Position numbers and translations under genes: made by a program
Source of the DNA: Bacteroidota bacterium
GTDB taxonomy: Bacteria; Bacteroidota; Bacteroidia; B-17B0; Aurantibacillaceae
Assembly (NCBI GenBank): GCA_021156365.1
Contig: JAJNDK010000006.1
Location: forward strand, 404,085-468,084
DNA: 64,000 nucleotides
Direction of reading: 5' to 3'
The notes under the pieces: model-generated
Seen by the model: the letters and a program-made list of their open reading frames with translations, nothing else
Told to the model about the DNA's origin: nothing
The model's database searches: none
Part shown: positions 7,681 through 17,961 of the stretch, one piece after another
Position numbering within the stretch: the first letter of the stretch is position 1
Layout: every line of letters starts with the position of its first letter

Positions 7681-10600
7681 CTATTCTTTAAAAATAATAT
7701 TTGGATTTCCATAGATATGCATCGCAGCCCATCCGGTTGGAGTATAGAAACCATGGTATTCATTGTAGCCTTCTTTCGAAATTTTGACATTGGCTGCTTG
7801 AACGGCTTCACTAATATATACTCCTTCTTTGATTAATTCAATAAACCTCGCGAGCCATACGCCAGAAATATCGGGATTTAGACCCCAAGCCGGAGCAATG
7901 ACTGCTTGATAACCTAATGCTAAAATTTCATGAGTGAAAGCTACAAGCTTTTGCGCATAAATCTCTTGTGAAATAGAAGCAGAGTTGCAAACAAAGAGTA
8001 CGGCTATTATTCCTTTGCCAAATAATCTTTCAATTCCCCCCTGCTTTATATATGCATGTCCTTCAGAGTGTTTTGTATATAAGGTTCGGAAACCTTCTAC
8101 GCCCTTTCCGCCATGAGCTAAAAATATATTTATAGTAGATGATAATGCTTGCTCAGGTACGATTGCAGTATGAATAGTGCCATGATACATTTCAATAACT
8201 GGCTTTAATTTTTCATGTCCAATAATAAGAACAATATCTTCGTCAATAATGGGTATCCATGCTTCTAATGAGATCTCACTTTTCTTTAGTTCTATAGTTA
8301 TACAATTGTTAACGAACCACTCTAAGGATATTACGTTAGTAATTGGTGAATGGTAAGAAATGAAATCTATCTTTTCGGTTTTTACTATTCCTTTTATTAA
8401 GTCTTCATGATACTCAGTGTTTTTTTTGATATTTATCGAATTTTGAATTAGGTTGTGGGGAAACGTTGAGAGGGATAAACTACATGAAAGTAACAATTCA
8501 TCAAATTGCTCTTCAATTTCAATATTAGCAAAACTTAAGTCTCTTAACGTTTTTTCATAGTCTTGCTCCTGCATGTTGATCGGATAATCCCCTTTGTCAT
8601 CAAAATAAAATTTAGAAATATTCTTCAGCCATGAAGTCATATCGGTTATACTCCATTTACTTAATTTTTTAACATGTGCATTTTTTTCTGGGTTAATTGT
8701 TAAGGTGTAAGTGTTATTGTGGATGTGAAATATCCAACAAAATAATTGACCTTTTCTTAGGTTTAATTTTGAAACGATTTCAGTTGAATATATGGAAATT
8801 CTGTTCAGGGTTTTGGTAAGTTCTTTTGACACAAAACTGGTTCCTTCTGGATCAGATTCTTTGGCTATGAAGGTGAGTGTATTGTCGTTAAGAACAATTC
8901 CAGAAAGTAATAAATTATCAATGTCAAGAGGTTTAATAGATAAACTTGCAACGTTTTCGGCTAACAATTCTAATTTACCTAATTCAGAAGTAAAATCTTC
9001 TATATTTCTTGTTTCAAATATCTTGGCTAAGGAGTCTTTATATATTTTTTTGGTAGTAATATCAAGAGGAAAAAAAGCACCCTCTAATGAATCTAATGTT
9101 TCTTTATCTATATTTTGAGCAAGTTTAGTAAAGAAAGTCTCAAACGGAGATATATCTTTTATGAGTTCTTTTGAATGCAATATTTTAAGATTATATATAA
9201 AAGCAATCCATGGTAGAGCACCCTTTTGACCATATTTGAGTATTGAATCAATGTTTTTTGAAAGAAATTCTTCTGCTTCTTCTAAAGTACCTTCAATTGA
9301 ATCGATGAAACCTGTAAGTTTCGAATTAAAGTGACTAAGGGTTATTTTATGCCGATCATATTCATCAAGTTTTAATGGTTTAAGAGCTTCATAAATATTT
9401 TCGGAGAGTTGATTATAACCAAAATCTCTAAAGAAAAGCATGCCATTATAAAGAGCATCAATGATTTGATATTCATAAACATGTGGAGAGGTAAGTAATG
9501 TTGATATGTAAAGACAGCCATAGAATGCAGCATCAAACACATTATTTTGTTTAACATAGCATCTAAATAAACAATACCATCCTAATACCGGTAGTTTTTC
9601 ATTCTTAAACGAAAATTCTAATATTTCCTCGCTCAGATCTCGCGCCTTTTGGTAATGGTGATTGTAGTTTAACAGATCAACCAAATTTAAACATCCCGCT
9701 GAGATGTTTTTTTTATGTTTTTCATTACCTTTTGATAAACAAGTAAAAACGCTTAAGATGAAATAGTTGTTTTCTAACTCTTCTTCAGTGCAATACCTTG
9801 GGTTGAAGACAGAAAGTGCCTCAACCAGATATTCAATCAGATTCTCAAGATCTTTTTCTTGCAAAGAATGATTAAATTCTAAAGTTGATAAACTTGCTTT
9901 AGTCGAGCTGTTTTCAGAAAAAAGTTTAGCCAGGTGCTCTTCTGCCTTTTTAATGTCAATTTTTGAACTTGTGTAAGAATTATCTTTTTCAATATTTTTC
10001 TTAGTTAATTCTTTAATTAATCCATTGAGAGAAAATATAAGCTGTGACATACCAAAAACTTTGGTTGCTTTAAATATTTTCACTACCTCAATCCTATTTC
10101 CGCGATTGCTCGAGTCTGTGGAAATGAAACGGAATACCTGTGGAAGAAGGTAACTAAGTTGTTTTTCTATATGTGTTCTAGCTTCGGTTTTTATTAAAGA
10201 TTTTTCAAAATAATAGAGTTGTTTTAGAAAATATTCAACCTCATTAACCATGCTCCAGAATGAAGATTCAATTGGAACAAACTCAAATCCATCTCCATGG
10301 ATTTGAGTTGACATATCTTTATGTACTATGGGAACTTCTATTGCTTTTAATCGTTTAATCGTTTCATGAATTGGGACGGGGTCAATACAAAAGTTCCTGA
10401 AATTAGCGCAGAATTCTTTTTCTGAATCGTAGTATTTAAAAGAAGAAAGTTCCTGCGAATGTGTTTTTTTTCCTTCATAAACAACAACACCTTTTTTAAA
10501 TTCTCCAACTTTTAAATAGTTCGTTAAAAGATGAGAATCTAATACAAATATCCCTTCTATATTTAAACCGCTCAAAGAAGTATGATTGGTTACAATGACA

Positions 10601-12180
10601 CAAGTAATATCTTCAATTTTTGTATCTGTAACCTGGGTTAAATTATTTTCAATAATCTGACGAGTTTTATGCATTCTTTCAGCTGCTTTGCCGAGTTTTT
10701 CCATCGCAATAGAATAGTCGTCGGAATCAATGCAGTATGTAAACAAGCAAATTTCAATAACGATTAAAGTATTTATAGTTTCATATACTAGTAGGGTTTT
10801 GCTTTGTTCACCTAATTTATTTAAGATTAAAGTATCTACTTTCTTAAATTTATAGCCGTTTTTTATATTATGACTTAATTCTAGTACAAGTAATTCAGAA
10901 AAGTACTTCTCTTGCTTATCAGCAGTAATTACCTTATCTAATGAGTTATCGACTTGGTAGGTCAAGTGGCCATGCGCTAGAGGAGCAAAAAGAAAATAAT
11001 ATGAACTTTTAAAATTTATAAGTGGTTTTTTCCAAAAATTAATTGCCCCAGAAAACGGTTGACTTATAGAACTAAGCAAGGCTTCAATGTTTTTTTCTTT
11101 TAAAGATGTTGTCTTTTGCAAGTATTTAATAAGTCTTTTTTTGTCTATTTTGATAGGCACTGAGGATAGATTCTGGGTTTTAATGGCAGTATCGATGATT
11201 ATGGATCCATTTATAGTTTGCAGAAATGATCGTATAGAAACTAAGAAATTAAAAACATCGTTAATAGTTATAGAACCATCAAATTTTAAAGGTTTTAAAT
11301 GTAAGTGGAAATAAAATGTAGTTTGAACAGATGAAAAAAACTCTCGAAAAATTTCCTCTTTTCCTGCACTTAAATTTGAGATATAAATCGTCCCTTTTTC
11401 AATTGAAAATTTAGGAATGTTAATTGTTTTGTTTGGGAGTTTCGATGCATAAATACTTGCTTCTTGAATTAAATTGCTTTCTCGTTGCTTGCCAACAGTT
11501 TTTAATGCGCTATATCCGATTGGGTAATTTTTGAATTTAATAATTCCATCTTCTTTTGTAAGATCCCCAAATTCCTTTCTGTAAAACTCAATGGCAGTTT
11601 TTATATTCACAAGTAAGTTAGTCGTCATCATTAACTTCCTAATAAGCAAAGACCTTTCTTTTGGTGTGTGGGGCTTGGCTTTAGTATCAGTTTGTATGTT
11701 GAAGCCAATTATGAAGTTAATTAGCTCATTACAAACATCGGTTGAAGTGTCCACGGCGTCTTGAATGTCAATATTTTCACCAAATATATTTTTTGTTTTT
11801 ATGGAGCGTGAAAAATCAAAATGCAAATCAGTATTTGAAATTAGGTTTTTTCTTTGTTCTGAAATTAAATTCAAATAGTCAAAATTTGTCAAGCTTAGGA
11901 TTTCCTCAATAAGAGAAATCTCTTTTAAGTTTATTTCTTCAAGTAGAGTTTCGATTTGGGACATTAATTCTTCATAAATTTCATTCAACTGAATTATAAT
12001 TTCTATTATTTCAGGAAGAACTTTTTCATCGATTATAGTATGTGTTTTTGCATAATGTTCTAAGTCCAATTTTAGTAATTCATGAAGTTTTTCCAGATTA
12101 AAATCATCACTGAATGGATTGGCTTCTTCGTTCTCTGAGATTGTTCTTCTAATTATTTGATTTGCTGTTATGCTAAGCAT
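7681..12180 (-). CDS. Giant CHAT-domain protein (putative caspase-like protease)
   Basis: 1499 residues. The C-terminal 150 or so form a CHAT peptidase domain: catalytic His at about 1356 in IFLAHGGKGVEG (codon 8113-8115) and catalytic Cys at about 1398 in VLFVCNSASIS (codon 7987-7989), then GYQAVIAPAWGL and the closing GWAAMHIYGNP. Residues about 780-1000 are helical with TPR-like pairs (NHHYQKARDLSEEILEFSFK). The first 750 residues are mostly helical and unrecognised. No signal peptide or membrane segment, so cytoplasmic. Known: CHAT proteases act in caspase-like, often defence-related, cascades such as gasdermin cleavage and Craspase. No gasdermin, CRISPR or partner gene is adjacent, so its substrate is unknown. 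Its AT-rich composition contrasts sharply with secA and suggests transfer. Confidence 0.8.
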   Translation of the reverse strand: MLSITANQIIRRTISENEEANPFSDDFNLEKLHELLKLDLEHYAKTHTIIDEKVLPEIIEIIIQLNEIYEELMSQIETLLEEINLKEISLIEEILSLTNFDYLNLISEQRKNLISNTDLHFDFSRSIKTKNIFGENIDIQDAVDTSTDVCNELINFIIGFNIQTDTKAKPHTPKERSLLIRKLMMTTNLLVNIKTAIEFYRKEFGDLTKEDGIIKFKNYPIGYSALKTVGKQRESNLIQEASIYASKLPNKTINIPKFSIEKGTIYISNLSAGKEEIFREFFSSVQTTFYFHLHLKPLKFDGSITINDVFNFLVSIRSFLQTINGSIIIDTAIKTQNLSSVPIKIDKKRLIKYLQKTTSLKEKNIEALLSSISQPFSGAINFWKKPLINFKSSYYFLFAPLAHGHLTYQVDNSLDKVITADKQEKYFSELLVLELSHNIKNGYKFKKVDTLILNKLGEQSKTLLVYETINTLIVIEICLFTYCIDSDDYSIAMEKLGKAAERMHKTRQIIENNLTQVTDTKIEDITCVIVTNHTSLSGLNIEGIFVLDSHLLTNYLKVGEFKKGVVVYEGKKTHSQELSSFKYYDSEKEFCANFRNFCIDPVPIHETIKRLKAIEVPIVHKDMSTQIHGDGFEFVPIESSFWSMVNEVEYFLKQLYYFEKSLIKTEARTHIEKQLSYLLPQVFRFISTDSSNRGNRIEVVKIFKATKVFGMSQLIFSLNGLIKELTKKNIEKDNSYTSSKIDIKKAEEHLAKLFSENSSTKASLSTLEFNHSLQEKDLENLIEYLVEALSVFNPRYCTEEELENNYFILSVFTCLSKGNEKHKKNISAGCLNLVDLLNYNHHYQKARDLSEEILEFSFKNEKLPVLGWYCLFRCYVKQNNVFDAAFYGCLYISTLLTSPHVYEYQIIDALYNGMLFFRDFGYNQLSENIYEALKPLKLDEYDRHKITLSHFNSKLTGFIDSIEGTLEEAEEFLSKNIDSILKYGQKGALPWIAFIYNLKILHSKELIKDISPFETFFTKLAQNIDKETLDSLEGAFFPLDITTKKIYKDSLAKIFETRNIEDFTSELGKLELLAENVASLSIKPLDIDNLLLSGIVLNDNTLTFIAKESDPEGTSFVSKELTKTLNRISIYSTEIVSKLNLRKGQLFCWIFHIHNNTYTLTINPEKNAHVKKLSKWSITDMTSWLKNISKFYFDDKGDYPINMQEQDYEKTLRDLSFANIEIEEQFDELLLSCSLSLSTFPHNLIQNSINIKKNTEYHEDLIKGIVKTEKIDFISYHSPITNVISLEWFVNNCITIELKKSEISLEAWIPIIDEDIVLIIGHEKLKPVIEMYHGTIHTAIVPEQALSSTINIFLAHGGKGVEGFRTLYTKHSEGHAYIKQGGIERLFGKGIIAVLFVCNSASISQEIYAQKLVAFTHEILALGYQAVIAPAWGLNPDISGVWLARFIELIKEGVYISEAVQAANVKISKEGYNEYHGFYTPTGWAAMHIYGNPNIIFKE

Positions 12181-12237
12181 TTGTTAATAGCTTTGATGCG
12201 TAAATATATGAAATCTGTGTGTTGTTTTGTATATAAA

Positions 12238-12268
12238 AAAGAAGGCCGGTATTCCGCCCTTTTTGAAA
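12238..12268 (-). terminator. Probable terminator downstream of the 12329 gene
   Basis: On the minus strand AAGGGCGG, a four-base loop, CCGGCCTT with one mismatch, then TCTTTTTTATA. It resembles the hairpin at 3848. It lies between the small unknown gene and the CHAT gene, suggesting that the latter is transcribed independently. Confidence 0.55.
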
Positions 12269-12328
12269 TTCCCTGAAAATAAAAAAGCCGAAGTTTTCAC
12301 CCCGACTTCTCCTAAAATCTATTATTCC

Positions 12329-12922
12329 CTAAGCTACCACCCTCCCAAACTTCTCCTGCCATTCATACTCCCCGTTCGCAGCTCCGCGGGTTTGCAATTT
12401 ACCAAAGCCCATGGCGGTTTCCGTAGCGTATACAATGCAGTAGTCGGGGTTGTGGGCAAAGAGCATTACATTGTTTATCCAGTTGGCGCTGGAAGGAAAA
12501 CGGTCCTGGGTTTTTTCGCCGTTCTTCAGTATTTCCAGTTCCACCTCTTTGGCAGAGATGCTTAGTTTGATCTGGTCTTTCCCGTTGGTGTGGATCCAGG
12601 ATCCGTGCATGCGGCTTTGGGTGAGGAGCTTTACCTTGTCTTCGCCCGAGAGTGCATGGCGGGTGCCCTGGATAGGAGGGAGGCCGTTGAGATCGGTGAA
12701 CTCATACTGGTTGAGACTGCCGCTTTCGCCGAACACGAAGCGCAGCACAAAGCCATGCTGGATCTCGCCGACAAAGAGGATCTCCGTGCCGGTGTCTTCC
12801 ACCCGGATCTCTGTTAGCTCGGCATAACCGCCTTCTTTTTTGCTGGCCAGCTTTTCGCCGATCAGCCCAACGAATATATTGCGGGCATTTTCTGCTTCTA
12901 TTTTTGTGAAATATTCTGTCAT
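12329..12922 (-). CDS. Hypothetical protein
   Basis: 197 residues, no signal peptide or membrane helix. The first 25 residues form a charged helix (KIEAENARNIFVGLIGEKLA); the rest looks beta-rich (ILFVGEIQHGFVLRFVFG; KLSISAKEVELEILKNG) with SSANWINNVMLFAHNPDYCI near the end. I do not recognise a family. Composition resembles the core genome rather than the adjacent CHAT gene. It is monocistronic as far as can be seen, with a hairpin after it and a repeat-filled gap before it. Confidence 0.7.
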   Translation of the reverse strand: MTEYFTKIEAENARNIFVGLIGEKLASKKEGGYAELTEIRVEDTGTEILFVGEIQHGFVLRFVFGESGSLNQYEFTDLNGLPPIQGTRHALSGEDKVKLLTQSRMHGSWIHTNGKDQIKLSISAKEVELEILKNGEKTQDRFPSSANWINNVMLFAHNPDYCIVYATETAMGFGKLQTRGAANGEYEWQEKFGRVVA

Positions 12923-13254
12923 ATTGATACTATATAATTTCTTCTTTAATAGATTGCGTAAGCGTCTCGATACGCCTTGGGTACAAGGCTACTCGACGTG
13001 ACACTGGGTGTGTATTCATTTTATAATCCTGCTCTTAAATACGGTATCGGGACGTATCGGGACTTCTTCGAAGGAATAGCTTACAGGACGCGTCTCGATA
13101 CATTTCGATACGGAAAGCTGATAGTCTATCTCGTAAAATAACAGCATTTCAGTTTTTTATAACATTGTCGAAATACTCGACGTGACATTTTGGTGAATAG
13201 AGCATTCCTGTTTATTTAATCCAACTTTTCATACGACATCCTATTTGTAAAAAT
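12923..13254. repeat. Intergenic region with TCTCGATACG/CTCGACGTGAC repeats
   Basis: No gene is seen. GTCTCGATACG occurs near 12963 and GTCTCGATAC near 13083; CTCGACGTGACA occurs near 12992 and 13177; TATCGGGAC occurs twice near 13046-13063. The same TCTCGATACG and CTCGACATGACA pair recurs at 52695-52795, so this is a dispersed intergenic repeat family with paired ends. Confidence 0.65.
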
Positions 13255-13287
13255 AAAAGCCAGCTGTGTTGAATAGCTGGCTTTATA
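13255..13287 (-). terminator. secA terminator
   Basis: AAAGCCAGCT and AGCTGGCTTT form a 10-bp stem with a nine-base loop. On the minus strand the stem is followed by TATTTTTAC. It lies 38 bases after the secA stop. Confidence 0.8.
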
Positions 13288-13324
13288 CTTTTATTCTGAT
13301 AAAGACTTTCTTCTTTAAGAACTG

Positions 13325-16300
13325 TTATTGTCCGTGACAGTTCTTGTATTTCTTCCCGCTTCCGCAAGGACAAGGATCGTTACGTCCTGTTTTTGCTTCA
13401 GCTTTTATCGGCACTGCTTTTGGTTTTTCCTTGCGCTGCACTTCTTCCTCGCTGCGTGTTTCGGTGTACTGCGGTTCCTTTGGTTTCTGCTGCGGAGCCT
13501 GTGAAAAACGTGCCTGCTGGGCAGCCTGCTCAGAGTTTTGCGCCGGCAGGTTTCCTTTGATCAGGAAAGAGATCGTATCCTTGCTGGTTTTCAGGATCAT
13601 GTCCTTGAACAGTTTGAACGACTCTAATTTATAGATCAGCAATGGATCTTTCTGCTCCAAAGAAGCATTCTGCACCGATTGTTTCAGATCATCCAATTCC
13701 CGCAAATGCTCTTTCCAGGCATCGTCGATCATGATCAGCGTTACCATTTTCTCGAAGGCCAGCACTAATTCTTTTCCTTGTGTATCGTAGGCTTTCTTCA
13801 GGTTGGCCAGTACCTGTATGGTATGGATCCCGTCGGAGATAGGCGTTACGATATTCTCGAAGGTATTGGATTCGTTCTTGTACACATCCGTCACTACCGG
13901 TAATACGGTAGCAGCGATGCGCTGGTTCTTCGCTTTGTAATTTATTTCTGCGGCATCAAATACACGCTGAACCAGGTCATCGTGTTTGATGCTGTTGAAT
14001 TCCTGTGCGCTCACCGGGCTTTCGATCGCCAGTGATTTCAGCAATTCGAACTGGAAGCTTTCGAAATCCCTGGCTTCATGGAACTCGCTCACTACGCTCT
14101 CCGAAATATCGTAGATCATGTTGGCGATGTCGATGCTCAGGCGCTCCCCGAACAATCCGTTCTTACGGCGTTTGTACACCACATCACGCTGCGCATTCAT
14201 TACATCATCGTATTCGATCAAACGCTTACGGATCCCGAAGTTATTTTCCTCCACTTTTTTCTGTGCACGCTCGATGGATTTGGTGATCATACTGTGCTGG
14301 ATCACTTCGCCTTCTTTCAGACCCATACGATCCATCATCTTCGCAATACGCTCACTTCCGAACAAACGCATCAGGTTGTCTTCTAGGGATACGAAGAACT
14401 GCGAGCTTCCCGGATCTCCCTGGCGTCCTGCACGACCGCGCAGCTGCCTGTCTACACGACGGCTTTCGTGGCGCTCCGTACCGATGATCGCCAGACCGCC
14501 TGCATCTTTCACTCCAGGCCCCAGCTTGATATCCGTTCCACGACCCGCCATGTTGGTAGCGATCGTCACCGTTCCGGCCAAACCGGCTTCTGCAACCACT
14601 TCTGCTTCTTTCTGATGCAATTTCGCATTCAGTACATTGTGACGGATGCCTTTTAATTTCAGCATGCGGCTCAGCAACTCGGAGATCTCCACCGAAGTAG
14701 TACCTACTAACACCGGTCTTCCGGCTGCCACCAGCTTCGTTACTTCTTCGATCACCGCATTGTATTTCTCACGCGTGGTTTTGTAAACGAGATCTTCTTC
14801 ATCCTTCCGCTGAATATTTCTGTTGGTAGGGATCTCCACCACATCTAATTTATAAATATCCCAGAACTCCTGGCTCTCCGTACTTGCCGTACCGGTCATA
14901 CCCGCCAGCTTGTTGTACATACGGAAATAGTTCTGCAAAGTAATGGTTGCATAGGTTTGAGTAGCCGCTTCGATCTTCACGCTTTCTTTCGCCTCGATCG
15001 CCTGGTGCAGACCATCGCTGTAACGACGCCCTTCCATGATACGACCTGTTTGCTCATCCACGATCTTGATCTGCCCGCCTTCGATCACATACTCCACATC
15101 TTTTTCAAATACGGTGTAGGCTTTCAGTAACTGGTTCACGGTATGGATCCGCTCGCTCTTCACGGAGAAATCCTGGATCAGCACTTCTTTCCTGCGCAGC
15201 TTCTCTTCTGCAGGCGCTCCCGATTTTTCGATCTCCGCGATCTCATCACCCACATTCGGCATCACGAAGAATTTCTGATCTTCGGAGTTGGTGGTGATCA
15301 GGTCGATCCCTTTTTCGGTAAGCTCTACGCTGTTATGTTTTTCATCGATCACGAAATACAATTCCTGGTCGATCTTGTGCATTTCCTTTTGCTGATCCTG
15401 CATGTAAAAGTTCTCTGTTTTCTGCAGCAATGCCCGCACACCTGTTTCACTCAGGAATTTGATGAGCGCGGTGTTTTTCGGTAAGCCCCTGTAGCAACGC
15501 AGCAATGGAATGCCCGCCTCTTTTTCTTTTCCTTCGGCAACTAATTTTTTGGCATCGGCCAGGCAGGTTTGCAGGTACTGGCGCTGCACGCCTACTAATT
15601 TCTCCACACGTGGTTTCAGCTCTACAAACTCATGCTTATCACCTTTCGGGGTAGGACCGGAAATGATCAATGGCGTACGCGCATCATCGATCAACACGGA
15701 ATCCACCTCATCCACGATCGCATAATTGTGCTTGCGCTGCACCAGCTCTTCCGGGGAGCGCGCCATGTTATCACGCAGGTAATCGAAACCGAACTCATTG
15801 TTGGTCCCGTAAGTAATATCGGCTAAATAAGCCATCCTTCTTTCGTAGGAATTCGGCTCGTGTTTGTCAAGGCAATCAACCGTTAATCCATGGAACTCGA
15901 ACAAAGGAGCATTCCATTCGGAGTCACGACGGCTCAGGTAGGTATTCACCGTTACAACGTGAACACCGCGTCCGGACAGTGCATTCAGGAAGATCGGCAG
16001 GGTAGCCACGAGGGTCTTACCTTCACCGGTAGCCATCTCGGAAATTTTTCCGCTGTGCAGTACGGCTCCACCGATCAGCTGTACATCGTAATGTACCATG
16101 TTCCACACCACTTCATTGGCTGCTGCCAGCCAGGTGTTTTGCCAAACGGCTTCCCCGTTCTCAATAGCTACATTCTGGTTTTTCGGGTGGCGTTTGATAT
16201 AAAATTCATCGATCACTCCTGCTTTCACACGGAGCTCTTTGTTTTCGGTGAAACGACGGGCGGTTTCCTTGCAGATAGCAAATGCTTCGGCCTGCGCATC

Positions 16301-16615
16301 GTTCAGGGCAGCTTCAATTTTTTTGGTGATCGCTTTTTCGATCTCGTCGATCTCCTTGTAGAGGTCTTCTTTCTGATCCACGTTCATTTCGGTCTCCGCT
16401 TCGATCCGTGTGCGGATAGCAGCGATCTTTTCATCTTCCGTTTTGTACGTGTCTTTTATTTTCTGTTTCAGATCGGCAGTGCGCTGGCGCAGCTGATCGT
16501 TAGAAAGGGATGAAAGTGTTGAGTATATGGTATTTACCTTGTCAACGATCGGTTGAATTTCCTTGACGTCTTTCTCGGATTTGGTACCTAAGATTTTCTT
16601 TAAAAAGCCTAACAT
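13325..16615 (-). CDS. secA: Preprotein translocase subunit SecA
   Basis: 1096 residues, the long form usual in Bacteroidota. SecA is the ATPase that drives unfolded preproteins through SecYEG. Visible motifs: Walker A MATGEGKT (194-201), [16 protein letters not shown], the DEAD-like [15 protein letters not shown], the second motor domain with [13 protein letters not shown] and [13 protein letters not shown], and the C-terminal zinc finger [16 protein letters not shown] that binds SecB and lipids. A charged linker with Gln/Pro precedes the zinc finger. An extra helical stretch in the first 130 residues and an insertion between about 330 and 430 are typical of the group. The start is fixed by the conserved [10 protein letters not shown]. 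Single gene with its own terminator. Confidence 0.97.
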   Translation of the reverse strand: MLGFLKKILGTKSEKDVKEIQPIVDKVNTIYSTLSSLSNDQLRQRTADLKQKIKDTYKTEDEKIAAIRTRIEAETEMNVDQKEDLYKEIDEIEKAITKKIEAALNDAQAEAFAICKETARRFTENKELRVKAGVIDEFYIKRHPKNQNVAIENGEAVWQNTWLAAANEVVWNMVHYDVQLIGGAVLHSGKISEMATGEGKTLVATLPIFLNALSGRGVHVVTVNTYLSRRDSEWNAPLFEFHGLTVDCLDKHEPNSYERRMAYLADITYGTNNEFGFDYLRDNMARSPEELVQRKHNYAIVDEVDSVLIDDARTPLIISGPTPKGDKHEFVELKPRVEKLVGVQRQYLQTCLADAKKLVAEGKEKEAGIPLLRCYRGLPKNTALIKFLSETGVRALLQKTENFYMQDQQKEMHKIDQELYFVIDEKHNSVELTEKGIDLITTNSEDQKFFVMPNVGDEIAEIEKSGAPAEEKLRRKEVLIQDFSVKSERIHTVNQLLKAYTVFEKDVEYVIEGGQIKIVDEQTGRIMEGRRYSDGLHQAIEAKESVKIEAATQTYATITLQNYFRMYNKLAGMTGTASTESQEFWDIYKLDVVEIPTNRNIQRKDEEDLVYKTTREKYNAVIEEVTKLVAAGRPVLVGTTSVEISELLSRMLKLKGIRHNVLNAKLHQKEAEVVAEAGLAGTVTIATNMAGRGTDIKLGPGVKDAGGLAIIGTERHESRRVDRQLRGRAGRQGDPGSSQFFVSLEDNLMRLFGSERIAKMMDRMGLKEGEVIQHSMITKSIERAQKKVEENNFGIRKRLIEYDDVMNAQRDVVYKRRKNGLFGERLSIDIANMIYDISESVVSEFHEARDFESFQFELLKSLAIESPVSAQEFNSIKHDDLVQRVFDAAEINYKAKNQRIAATVLPVVTDVYKNESNTFENIVTPISDGIHTIQVLANLKKAYDTQGKELVLAFEKMVTLIMIDDAWKEHLRELDDLKQSVQNASLEQKDPLLIYKLESFKLFKDMILKTSKDTISFLIKGNLPAQNSEQAAQQARFSQAPQQKPKEPQYTETRSEEEVQRKEKPKAVPIKAEAKTGRNDPCPCGSGKKYKNCHGQ

Positions 16616-17044
16616 ATTTGTTTTTTATTTGCGGGGAACGAAGATACAAATATTAACCCAAATTGCGCGAAAGACGTAATTTGTCAGGACGAAAACTTTT
16701 AGTTTTGTCATGGTAACCCTGATAAAAGACTGCTTTTCGCAGCTTTTCGTCAGTGGTTAACCCAAATGGCAGATTTTTACTTTTTACGGAATAATTGACA
16801 GAAAACGAGACAGAAAGGGAAGAAATCCTGTTTTTTTAGCGCTAAAAAGTCGGGATTGAGAGAAGGCAATTTCGGATAGATCGAAAATACCGGAGCGTTA
16901 TTAATACCCGCCGCAGATTAACGCAGATTGCGCAGATATAATTTAATGTGTATAATTTTTAATACAAAAATCCGCGTCTCATTCCTTAGCCGGATTTTCC
17001 AGGGTCCGGGAAAAAAATCCGCGCCATCCGCGCAAATCTGCGGC
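16616..17044. repeat. Intergenic region with CGCAGAT-type repeats
   Basis: The 476 bases between secA and the DUF4197 gene hold no reading frame I would support. Near 16910-16940 CGCAGATTAACGCAGATTGC occurs, and near 17020-17045 its degenerate complement (GCGCAAATCTGCGGC), giving an inverted pair about 110 bases apart. The same word family recurs at 26.6-28.5 kb. The AT-rich segment 16616-16700 should contain the secA promoter; TATCTTCG on the minus strand at about 16640 is a possible -7 box. Confidence 0.5.
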
Positions 17045-17070
17045 AAAAAAAAGGAGGCTCCTGCCTCCCT
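17045..17070 (-). terminator. Terminator of the DUF4197 gene
   Basis: On the minus strand GGAGGC-AGGA-GCCTCC is followed by eight Ts, 23 bases after the stop codon. Confidence 0.8.
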
Positions 17071-17092
17071 CTAATTCATTATATAGTACGTA

Positions 17093-17842
17093 TTACTTAT
17101 TCTTATCCGCATACCCGAACACTTTTTTCAAAATGTCGGTAGCGCGGGCCATCGGGTCTTTACGGATCTTTGCTTCCTCGTCTTTTACTAAGGTGAACAG
17201 GCCTCTTGCAGCCAATTGAGTTACATAGCTGTCCAGGTCCGGGTTTTGTTTTTCCACAAACGGGATCTTGTTGTAGGTAGTTACCAATGGGTTCCAGTAT
17301 TTGGTCACCTCCACTTTTGCAATTGCATTTTTCACGGTCGGCTTAAAAGTCTCTACCAGCGATGCATATGTTTTTTCGCGCAGGTAATGGGTAGCGGCCG
17401 TATCGCCTCCTTTTAGGATCCCCATTGCATCGGTTACCGTCATGCCTTTGATCGCGTTGACGAAGATAGGAGCGGCATCTTTGGCAGCCTCTTCCGCAGC
17501 ACGGTTCAGGGAGGTCTCAAATTCCGTTACCTTATTTTGCATCCCGAGGTCGATCAGCTTTTGTTTCATTTTTTGTGCTTCCGGCGGGAAAGGAATGAAC
17601 AGGCGTGGATTTTTGTTGAAGCCATCCAGTTTGGAAGCGAAAGAGGAAGAGTTGACCGCGCCGGTGCTCAGGGCTTCTTTCAGGCCGCTGATGATCTCGT
17701 CATTGGAAGGGGTGAGGTCGGCTGCAGTGCCGCTTCCGCCTAAAATACCGTTGGCGGTGTCGGTGATACTTTTGGTGGTGGCAGGATCGCAGGCCCAGAG
17801 AACTGCAACAAGGGCAAAAACGGAAAGAAGCTTGAATTTCAT
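17093..17842 (-). CDS. DUF4197 family lipoprotein
   Basis: 249 residues with a lipoprotein signal peptide (MKFKLLSVFALVAVLWAC; lipobox Cys at 18). The mature helical protein carries the DUF4197 features: LKEALSTGAVNSSS, then RLFIPFPPEAQKM, EAAKDAAPIFVNAIKGMT and DAMGILKGGDTAATHYLR, ending in a GLFTLVKDEEAKIRKDP helix. The family is common in Bacteroidota and Proteobacteria and is without assigned function. It is divergent from cinA with a 119-base gap and transcribed alone. Confidence 0.9.
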   Translation of the reverse strand: MKFKLLSVFALVAVLWACDPATTKSITDTANGILGGSGTAADLTPSNDEIISGLKEALSTGAVNSSSFASKLDGFNKNPRLFIPFPPEAQKMKQKLIDLGMQNKVTEFETSLNRAAEEAAKDAAPIFVNAIKGMTVTDAMGILKGGDTAATHYLREKTYASLVETFKPTVKNAIAKVEVTKYWNPLVTTYNKIPFVEKQNPDLDSYVTQLAARGLFTLVKDEEAKIRKDPMARATDILKKVFGYADKNK

Positions 17843-17961
17843 ATATGCTTTTTTAATTGGTTTGCTGATGAAGGGTATTGATAATAAGTGAAAGCTTGGT
17901 TTTTAAAATCGAACGAATTTACTGAATATTGCAGCGAAGTTCCAAAAATAATACCAAAATT

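Noticed and set aside
15890..16513. 207-residue plus-strand frame inside secA
   Set aside because: Lies wholly opposite an unambiguous SecA coding region.
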